Below, piece by piece: positions 57,008 through 64,000 of a stretch of DNA of 64,000 nt (position 1 is its first letter; each line of letters opens with the position of its first letter). The translations under genes and the position numbers were made by a program. The notes under the pieces were generated by a model. The model was not told where the DNA came from, ran no database searches, and saw only the letters and a list, made by a program, of their open reading frames with translations. The stretch is from Codonopsis lanceolata (Eukaryota; Streptophyta; Magnoliopsida; Asterales; Campanulaceae): NCBI GenBank assembly GCA_013146195.2, contig CM028379.1, forward strand, positions 90,625,401 through 90,689,400, in the 5' to 3' direction.

Positions 57008-57549
57008 CACTGTTCTAAAACTCCCCCTAGCTCCGACTAGGCCCCGCCTATGCGCTAGGCCCCTCTCTACCGCTACGACTTTCTTAGTCACTGCCTAATC
57101 GACCAAGTTGGCGCCTACGTTGCCGGTCTGCCAGATAGATAGAAGAAAGAATAAGAAAAAAAGATGAAGAAGAAGATGTCTGTCTCGAGACTCATAATTT
57201 AGAATGAGAAGGGATTAGGGAGAATGTGTTAGACTGTGGGTTGTAGGGACAGTAAGTATGTGGAGTAATATTTTTTTTGTTTTTAGTTCTAAACTTGGCT
57301 GATTTATTGCTTTGGGGTTGTTGAGAATTGAGATTAAAGGTAGGTTTTGTATATTTTTGTTCATTTTACAAATATAGACAAGCGTTTGATAAAATGACAA
57401 ACAAAAAAATAAAATAAATTTGTAGTCAATGTGTTTGATTTTTTATGTAAATTATCAAAAAAATGGTAATTATGCATTAATTATAGGCCCCACCTAGGCC
57501 CCGATTACGCCCCGACTAAAGCGGCCGCCTAACGATATTTAGAACCTTG
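57008..57549 (-). mobile_element. hAT-type MITE, copy 2, with 8-bp duplication GATTTTAT
   Basis: Plus-strand ends are CACTGTTCTAAAAC and TTTAGAACCTTG. GATTTTAT flanks both sides (57000-57007 and 57550-57557). It is the reverse-oriented relative of 44987-45517. The right TIR of the host MULE reads GGGATTTTATGAGAG without the insert, an independent proof of the insertion site. 542 bp. Confidence 0.93.
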
Positions 57550-57741
57550 GATTTTATTAGGGATATTCTTGTACATCTCCATTAAAAATACAAAAATGAA
57601 AAACAAAAACAAAAAATGATGGCAGTCTCATAATCTCCCGGTTTGGGATTGGTTTGGCTTTGTTTGATTTTTCTTTGTTGGTATTTCTATATATATTTAT
57701 AATTGTGTGTTCATTTTAGGAAATTTAGAATTGGATAAGTT

Positions 57742-57939
57742 ATGGGTTCATCTACAAAATCAGTTCAACAAGTTGTGGAGGAAATTATGAGAATTCATAG
57801 ATCTCTACCTCCAAGACCTGGTATTGATGAGATTGAGGCAGCAAATATCTTCAATGAACCTTCCGGTACCATATCCTCAGCCCCACCACAGCCCACCCTC
57901 AGGTCGTCTATTTCTGCCTCCCACCGCCGTCAATTTTAA
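57742..57939 (+). pseudogene. Captured N-terminal segment of a plant intracellular Ras-group-related LRR (PIRL) gene
   Basis: MGSSTKSVQQVVEEIMRIHR then SLPPRPGIDEIEAA matches the conserved N-terminus of plant PIRL proteins (family: VVEEIMRIHRSLPxRPGIDEVEAA). After residue about 37 the similarity stops and a proline/serine-rich tail leads to a stop at 57937. No LRRs follow. It lies inside the MULE, so it is best read as a transduplicated gene fragment. Translation is possible but not shown. Confidence 0.8.
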
Positions 57940-58079
57940 GTCAAAACTCGAATTATCTTACTTCAACTGTAAAAGGGTTTTTGAACCCTAGCCTTAGATT
58001 TTGTTGTTGTCGGATCAATAAACTACGAATGGATATGGGGATAATATATTAATATTGGGTGGAACGAAGATAGCTAACT

Positions 58080-58500
58080 AGAGCTGGGGGCGACAGCGAC
58101 AGCTAGAGATGGGGCTCGCTTTGCTGGAGTTTTTTTCGGAGAGAACACTAGGATCTCAATCCTCCACAACTACAGAAAGATTACCATATCTTGGATTGGT
58201 TCGTGCACGAAGTATAGTAGATCTGCAATGGAGTCTCGTCGGCCTGGAGTTGTAATGGTGGAGACCGAAGGCGGTGGTTGGGTTGGATTTGAGAAAGAGG
58301 GAGCGAGATGGCGGAGATGGGGCTGAAGCGAATGAGGGGCGGTGACAGAACTCAATTTGATTCTGGCAAAAAAAATTGAATTGATGTCCCGGAAGAACTG
58401 TTCTTTTATGTTTGTAGGAAATGCAAAAGAATTTAGTGTACTTCCATAGCAAAGAACAAAAGAGAGAACTCTGAAACTATTGAATCTTGAAAATTGTTTC
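58080..58500. other. GC-richer segment inside the Pack-MULE, possible second captured piece
   Basis: Composition differs from the flanks. Minus-strand frames (58452-58156) are S/T/P-rich and carry no motif I recognise. It may be part of another captured gene. Confidence 0.3.
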
Positions 58501-58719
58501 CAACTGTTCGACGATTTGATACAATGAGCTTCTAAGGCTCCGTTTGTTTAACGGAAAATCATTTCCAGAAAATGATTTCTGAAAAATGATTTTTCGGAAA
58601 ATCAAAAGATTTCATTTTCAGGTGTTTGGTAAATCTTTTGAAAATATGTTAGAAAATATTTATGGGTGTTTGGCAAAGAAAACAATATATGAATAAATAC
58701 AAAAATAGAAAATAGAAAA

Positions 58720-59973
58720 GGCAAAACACACCTTTGGGCCACTATACTTTACAAAAGGTTGCAATTAGGCCAGTGAGACTTCAAAATTTTCGAGATGGCA
58801 TTGTCTGCACTTATCTTGCACGTTAACCCCTTTTTGGATGGGCGTTAAGTTTGATTAAATGTCTATTTTACCCTCGACTTCATCTTCACGGAACCAAGAT
58901 GAAGATGACGGAGAGGCAATCAAACCCCACCGTACCATTGTTTGTTTATTTGCCTCTTCAATCTCCATCCCACCATTTTTGCGCGAGATAGAAATTCATA
59001 CATATTTATAGTATTTACATACATACAAAGAGAATCGTACTACTACAATGGATCGACCAGTTGTAATTGAAGCTTACGGCCGAATCGATGGCCAAAAACT
59101 CCTGGTCTTACACTCCCTCAACTCCTTCCCACTCTCGTTAAATCACTCAAAGTCTCGCCCTTCCACCCATCTCCAACTTTCACGTCGGAGTCATCGGGTT
59201 AGGTCCGACGGCGGATCTTCCTCGGCGTCAATCTCGAATTCCCCCTCCTCCACCACTCAGTCCACGCAGCTTTTTAATCACTAATCTCGTCCACAATTCC
59301 CCCGCCTCCGCCCTCCTCGCCGGCAATGCCAATTCTTCCAAGAACTTCGCCACGCGCCCCAAACCAGCCAGTTCCTAATCATTGGCGACTCTCGAGAAAA
59401 TGCCGATTTCCAACCCTTTTCGTCACTTCTACCAAACCATTTGGCCCGATCCGAGTTTTAAACCGGATCGGTTACTTACATCAGTGAAGATGAAGAAGTC
59501 GAGGCGTCAATCTCGAATTCTCAGGCCTCCCCCTCCACCACTCCGCCCACGCACGCTTTTAATCACTAATCTCGTTCCCACAATTCCCCGCCTCCTACTG
59601 CTTAGCTGTCTCGCCCCTCGCGCCATTGCTCAATTCTTCCAAGAACTTCGCCACGCATCCCAAACCAGGTTCTAATCATCGGCGACTCTCGAGAAAATCT
59701 TGATTTCCAACCCTTTTCGTCACTTCTACCAAACCCATTTGGCCCAGATCTGAGTTTTAAACCAGATCTGGTTACTTTGCATCCGTGAAGATGAAGAAGT
59801 CGAGGGTAAAATAGACATTTAATCAAACTTAACGTCCAAACTTAACGTCCATCTAAAAAAGGGGTTAACGTGCAAGATAAGTCTGGTACAGTAGCCATCC
59901 CGAAAATTTTGAAGTCTCAGTGGCCTAATTACAACCTTTTGTAAAGTACAGTGGCCCAAAGGTGTGTTTTGCC
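58720..59973. mobile_element. Long-TIR MULE with 9-bp duplication AATAGAAAA
   Basis: Inverted repeats of about 180 bp start GGCAAAACACACCTTTGGGCC at both ends (minus strand at right), and run through CTTATCTTGCACGTTAACCCC to CTATTTTACCCTCGACTTC with few mismatches. AATAGAAAA flanks both ends (58711-58719, 59974-59982). 1,254 bp; the interior is GC-richer and genic in composition, suggesting captured sequence. Confidence 0.93.
59048..59800 (+). pseudogene. Probable captured gene sequence with internal tandem duplication
   Basis: An ATG frame at 59048 (MDRPVVIEAYGRIDGQKLLV) leads to an S/T-rich stretch and stops at 59282. A block of about 280 bp (from CGTCAATCTCGAATTC near 59226 through GAAGATGAAGAAGTCGAGG) repeats from about 59505. 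Both copies contain TTTTTAATCACTAATCTCGT-like, AAGAACTTCGCCACGC and TTCGTCACTTCTACC. I cannot name the source gene. Confidence 0.4.
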
Positions 59974-61304
59974 AATAGAAAATAAACAATGTTTAAGATA
60001 TCCCTAGAAAATCAATAAAGACCATCTTTTTTTAATACGGTCAATCTTTTTTCAATCTCACAATTACAAATAATCTTTTTGATAATTGATATGAAAAAAA
60101 AAACATTTTAAAATATAAAATAGACAATGTTTAGGATGTCCCTTGAAAATGTTATGGAAAACTATATATGAATAAATACAAAAAATATATATTATAATAT
60201 TAATGCACATATTGAATATAAAATAGTGTTGAACTTTAAGTAATTTTTCTTTAGTAACCTTCAATTTATCATTAGTGGTGTCAAATCAATATGTCTATCT
60301 TTTTTCAATCTCACAATTACTAATAATTTTTTTGATAATTGATATAAAAAAACGTTTTAAAATAGAAAATTGATAATTGTTAGGATGTCCCTAAATAATA
60401 TAGGTGACACTAATTTTAGAACGTAGTAAACATTTATTAAAATTTTAATTTATAAATAGTATGCACAAACGTTATTTATATTTCTAAACAATTTATTTGT
60501 TGAGTGAAATATTGTGCGTGTAAGTAAATATATGCAATTGTGAAAGGGGGCGGAGGGTGCCCGAACAGTTGGAAAATGACTTACGAAAAATGAATCCGTA
60601 AGTCATTTTCCGAAAAATAAGCCTTCATTTTCCGTTGACTCGGAAAACCTTTTACGTTGACTGCATTTTCCTAAGGTTACCAAACACCGAAAAATAAGGA
60701 AAACGTTTTTCGAAAGTCATTTTCCGTGAAACAAACGGAGACTAAATGTATTCCTTCGAACTCTCAATTTTGGGGGTTTTGTTCAAGAACAATTCCAATT
60801 CAGTAGACTGGGAGAAGATGGTGACGAGACTGCCATCATTTTTTGTTTTTGTTTTTTATTTTTGAATTTTCAATGGAGATGTACAAGAATATCTCTCATA
60901 AAATCCCTCGGTTAGTCCATATTAACAGTTCAATTACAAAATTGGATGGCCTATTAATGACATGGACCACATCTTACCCAATTAGAAAGTGCATTGGTCA
61001 AAATTGGGATATTGTAAATTGGTTGGTCAAATCGGTAAACTGAGAATAGCACAATGGTCAAAAAGATGATTTTCCCTATTAGTTTTGGATTAATTGTTTT
61101 AGGTCTTTGACCAATTGTTTTCCTACTTAGACCAGTAGTAGGATTTACTTGCTTTCCTAGTTTAAAGTGGAATTCAGTTTCCTTATTGCTTTGTAATAAA
61201 ATCCCTTAACGATTAGGATTTCAATTTTTGTCTGGTATAAATAGTCTTAGGATTTCAATGCATTTTTTAAATTTGAGTTTTGGAGAAAACATAATAAGAA
61301 GGCT

Positions 61305-61520
61305 TATTATAGCAATTTGGTCACCATACTTTCACACTTTTTCATTAAGTTCATTGTACTTTTTTTCTCAATCTAGTGACTATACTTGGCCAATCAAGTC
61401 AATAAAGTTACTGGGGATCATTTCGTTAGTTAGATTGATGGAAATATTTGAAATTACCAAAATGCTCTTACTAATGTTAAGGGTTTTTATTTTCAAATGT
61501 TAATAGCTGAGGGGTCAAAC
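61305..61520 (+). mobile_element. Terminal segment of a non-autonomous TIR element (relative of 43000-43230)
   Basis: AGCAATTTGGTCACCATACTTTCAC through CTTACTAATGTTAAGGGTTTT to ATAGCTGAGGGGTC matches the reverse complement of 43230-43000 in order. The other end was not located. The adjacent 61560-62030 stretch is GAGG-rich and may be captured genic sequence. Confidence 0.5.
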
Positions 61521-61539
61521 TAAAAGAATAAAACTAAAC

Positions 61540-62200
61540 TTTAAGTTTTCCCCTGTTCAATCACAACGAAAACCGAGAGAGAGTGCCCGAGAGAATCTCA
61601 CTAAAGAGCTCTATGTTGGTGAAAATGGACTGGCGACGATGATGAATCAACCAGAGGTGGCGGAGCAAATGTAGAGAAAGAAGAAGGATAGAGTAATGGC
61701 AGAAACGGTGGAGGAAATATGTTGTTGCCGAGGAGAACAAACAAGATCTAAGGGAAGAGGAGAGAGTAACGGTGATAAGGAGCTTGGAGGGGGAATGAGG
61801 ACGTGGCATGGCTGGGGAGGGTTTGGGGGAGAGGGAGGGGGAGAAGAGAAACAATGTTCACCAATTTCCTAAATATCCTTATAATTTTTCAACAGTGGAG
61901 GAGCAAATGAAGCGGAGAAGGGAGGAGGATGAGAGAGTATTAATGGCGAGTGTGGTAACACAATTGTGAGTTTTGGTGGTGGTGACGAGAGATGGGTCCA
62001 GAGAAGGGGATCAAAAGTATTATCTTAATAATAGTTCGGTACAGCTATCGAGCGTGATGGAGTCGGAGCTCTGATCTATCCTCGTCGTTGTTGTACTTGA
62101 ATTGGCTGCAAACGCGGGAAGGGAGATAAAAGACTAAAATTGTGCCCCAACACATGCAATTGGCAGAGATCTGTAAAATTCCCTTACTAAGAGAAGGAAT
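61540..62200. other. Purine-rich, genic-looking stretch without an identifiable gene
   Basis: Runs of GGAGGAG, GGTGGTG and GAGAGAG give long but compositionally trivial frames (minus 61854-61561 is S/L/H-rich). No motif recognised. Confidence 0.35.
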
Positions 62201-62246
62201 AGCTATTCATGGCAGAGGCTTGAGCCCTACGAATAGGGATCGTTGA

Positions 62247-62654
62247 TGTTAAGGATACTACTCCAGTTAATAATCTGCAGAAGGATATGGAAGACATGCA
62301 ACCTCCAGTTAAAGCAAACTCTAAGGGAGTCGAGTGTGCAAAAGGAAAAGATAAGAAGGACTGACAGCATCTTTAAGGGTGTCGAGTGTTTTAGTTATGC
62401 TTCTCCAGGGGTAGCGAGTGTGCAATGTTCAAAGTTGTATAAATCAGTTAGAGAGTTAGTTAGGAGGAGCGTATAGGAGTGTATGTTGCTCCTTTTTCTG
62501 TTTTCCTTTCTGTTATGGCTGTTGCTATTGCTGCTATATATAAAGCAGTATATATAATGCAGTATGTAGTTAATTAAGATCAATCATCTTCTTCAATGTA
62601 GAAACTCTACCATTTTTGTTCCTTCAATAACAAAACAGTACACAAATTGTTTCA
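62247..62654 (+). mobile_element. 5-prime LTR of a copia element
   Basis: TGTTAAGGATACTACTCC to ATTGTTTCA, ending exactly at the PBS. 408 bp, the short length usual for Ale/Ivana-type copia. It includes a TATA box and a CTCCTTTTTCTG-rich leader. Confidence 0.8.
62534..62544 (+). promoter_or_regulatory. TATA box of the copia LTR
   Basis: GCTATATATAAAGC, about 110 bases before the LTR end. Confidence 0.65.
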
Positions 62655-62668
62655 TGGTATCAGAGCCA
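62655..62668 (+). promoter_or_regulatory. Primer binding site, initiator-Met tRNA type
   Basis: TGGTATCAGAGCCA, directly after the LTR; a perfect match to the usual plant copia site. Confidence 0.95.
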
Positions 62669-62751
62669 CTATTGATCTGATTGTTAGCTTTCTTATTACA
62701 ATCATTTAGTCAATCTATTCATCAGAATTATTTCCTTGTTTCTCCTTCACG

Positions 62752-64000
62752 ATGACTACTGAAGTTGCACAAAATTCTGAAGCTGCGAGACAGACAACTT
62801 CAGCAATTGAAGAAGATGCTTATGCCTCATCAGAAGCTCATGTAACTCTTCCAACTTCACATCCTCTATACCTAAATTCAAGTGACCATCCAGGTATGTG
62901 CTTAGTCACTCAAGTCCCGGTTAATACAAACTACAACAAATGGAAGAGAGCAATGATGATTGCACTTTCATCTAAGCTGAAATTAGGCATTGTTACTAGA
63001 TTAAACAAACAACCTAATTCTCAGTCTAAGTACATTTCTCACTGGCAAAGATGCAATGACATGGTTATATCATGGTTATTAAATGATGTATCACCTGAAA
63101 TTGGATCAAGTTTGGTCTATTTCAAAACAGCTAAGGAAATATGGGATGATCTAGAGAGTAGGTTTACACAAGGCAATGCATCTAAGGTGTTTCAACTTAA
63201 GAAAGAGTTAATGAATCTTCAACAGGGATCATTATCAATTCTCGATTATTTTACAAAATTTAGATCTGCTGGGATGAATTTGAGGAGGTTAGTAATATGC
63301 CAAAATGTAAATGTGTATGTTCATGTAATTCACACAAGAAGATGGATGAGTATGATCAAATGCGAAGGTAACACGGTTTCGATTGGATGAATGAAACCTA
63401 CTCGTATACGTAGCTCAATTCGCTATGACTCCTTTACCAAATATGAGCACAACTATGTCATTGCTAATGCATGATGAAAAAGTGAAAGAATGTTCAGCTA
63501 AGCAATCAAATTATTCTTTGATCACAATGTTTCCCGCCTATTTGCTAAAAATGTGCTGCATCACATTAATCATAGCAAGAATCGAATAATGCCGGTAGAA
63601 AAATTGTTTCCAAAGGACATCTATTGTGTGATCATTGTGGAGGAAATGGTCACATTAAGAGTTCATGCTTCTTCCTTAATGGATTTCTGAATGGCATAAG
63701 TTGTATGGAGTGAAGCTGCACCCTTCTAAAATGCCTAAGAATCAAGAATAAATCGGAAGTGCTCAGTCAACACAACTACCATAAATAATGGAGGGAATGA
63801 TCCTGCTGCTAAGATGCTTTCCTTATCGAAGATCATTACAATCACTGTTGAGGATGATTAATGATCGAAAACTACAAACTTAGATGTTCCTCAAGTAGCT
63901 CAAGTTGCGAGTGAATTTCACATTACTCCTAGTGTTATAAGTTCCGTACATTGTACTTGGATGTCAAGCATAATCAAGAATGGATTATAGATTCTGGTGC
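62752..64000 (+). pseudogene. Copia gag-pol 5-prime part (gag, CCHC knuckle, start of protease), cut by window end
   Basis: The open frame 62752-63390 encodes copia gag: DHPGMCLVTQVPVNTNYNKW, then SKLKLGIVTRLN, CNDMVISWLLND, AKEIWDDLESRF and QLKKELMNLQQGSLSI, which fit the conserved gag helices. After about 63290 the expected reading decays. In another frame a CCHC knuckle CDHCGGNGHIKSSC appears at 63627-63668, and at 63977-64000 the protease signature WIIDSGA begins. Gag is therefore frameshifted but each domain is recognisable. Lineage is Ale-like from the short LTR and gag; the remainder lies outside the window. Confidence 0.85.

Larger units (their letters stand above)
58536..60743. mobile_element. 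2.2-kb hAT-like TIR element inside the Pack-MULE
   Basis: GGCTCCGTTTGTTTAACGGA at the left and the complement of CCGTGAAACAAACGGAGAC at the right. GGAAAAT(C/G)A-type sequence continues into both arms (repeated TTTTCCG/CGGAAAA words). It holds a nested MULE (58720-59973). No transposase is recognised; the target duplication is unclear. Confidence 0.65.
56830..61076. mobile_element. Pack-MULE-like element, 4.2 kb, carrying nested insertions
   Basis: Terminal inverted repeats of about 260-270 bp begin GGGAAAATTATCTTTATGACC at 56830 and, on the minus strand, GGGAAAATCATCTTTTTGACC at 61076. They continue in step (CTATTCTCAGTTTACCGATT; GATATTCTTGTACATCTCCA). The left TIR is split by a hAT MITE whose empty site is seen in the right TIR. 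The flanking 9-mers are TATTTGTTT (56821-56829) and TATTAGTTT (61077-61085), one mismatch. No transposase is seen. The interior carries host-gene sequence (57742-57939) and a 2.2-kb TIR insertion. Confidence 0.88.

Overview
This is a repeat-saturated stretch of a flowering-plant nuclear genome, very probably a eudicot. The evidence is spliced genes with GT-AG introns, plant-type Ty1/copia and Ty3/gypsy elements primed by initiator-Met, Asp-like or Arg-like tRNA sites, TRIM, MULE, hAT and Stowaway-like elements, and relatives of plant gene families (NUP98, a Ras-group-related LRR protein, a heavy-metal-associated domain protein). Species cannot be fixed from sequence alone. Two 100-base N gaps (6354-6453, 35337-35436) are assembly joins.

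Layout. 1-2950: AT-rich DNA, a 68-bp tandem repeat and an LTR/PBS remnant. 4650-6353: three adjacent tandem-repeat families (86, about 127 and about 60-75 bp) running into the first gap. 6454-17687: a minus-strand solo-LTR-like block inserted into the 5-prime LTR of a non-coding Ty3/gypsy derivative (Del/Tekay-like, LTR about 4.8 kb, internal region 1.6 kb); its 3-prime LTR is itself split by a 1,835-bp LTR-like insertion with a clean 5-bp duplication. 17690-22840: a decayed retroelement-associated ORF cluster (minus), a copia integrase (plus) broken by a 5-prime-truncated LINE, then a TIR element with repeated CGCGGTGCAAA-like motifs. 23000-26800: Stowaway-like and other MITEs and a LINE reverse-transcriptase fragment.

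26790-35336: a Tat-lineage (Grande/RIRE2-like) gypsy element on the minus strand with RT, RNase H and integrase, plus an antisense, intron-containing extra ORF with its own TATA box. 35437-40711: a decayed SIRE-like copia element (minus). 41021-42269: a TRIM tandem array of three LTRs and two internal regions, preceded by an inverted partial copy. 43000-47050: MITEs, a palindrome with a 272-bp tandem duplication, minisatellites and a hAT MITE.

The only convincing host gene is at 48497-54621 (minus). It is a seven-exon NUP98-like gene whose exon phases all agree, giving a 555-residue protein that keeps the GLEBS-like and NPFG-LP segments but lacks the autoproteolytic C-terminal domain and ends in a cysteine-containing hydrophobic tail. 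One intron holds a plastid-type tRNA-Trp copy with a UCA anticodon. A remnant heavy-metal-associated domain gene lies just downstream (47233-47780).

55195-61076: an unrecognised ORF interrupted by three in-frame TGA codons, a Mutator-type MITE, then a 4.2-kb Pack-MULE-like element that carries the N-terminal coding segment of a PIRL gene and has itself received a hAT MITE and a 2.2-kb TIR element containing another long-TIR MULE. Several of these insertions are verified by target-site duplications read directly from the sequence. 62247-64000: the 5-prime half of a copia element (LTR, PBS, gag with CCHC knuckle, start of protease) running off the end.
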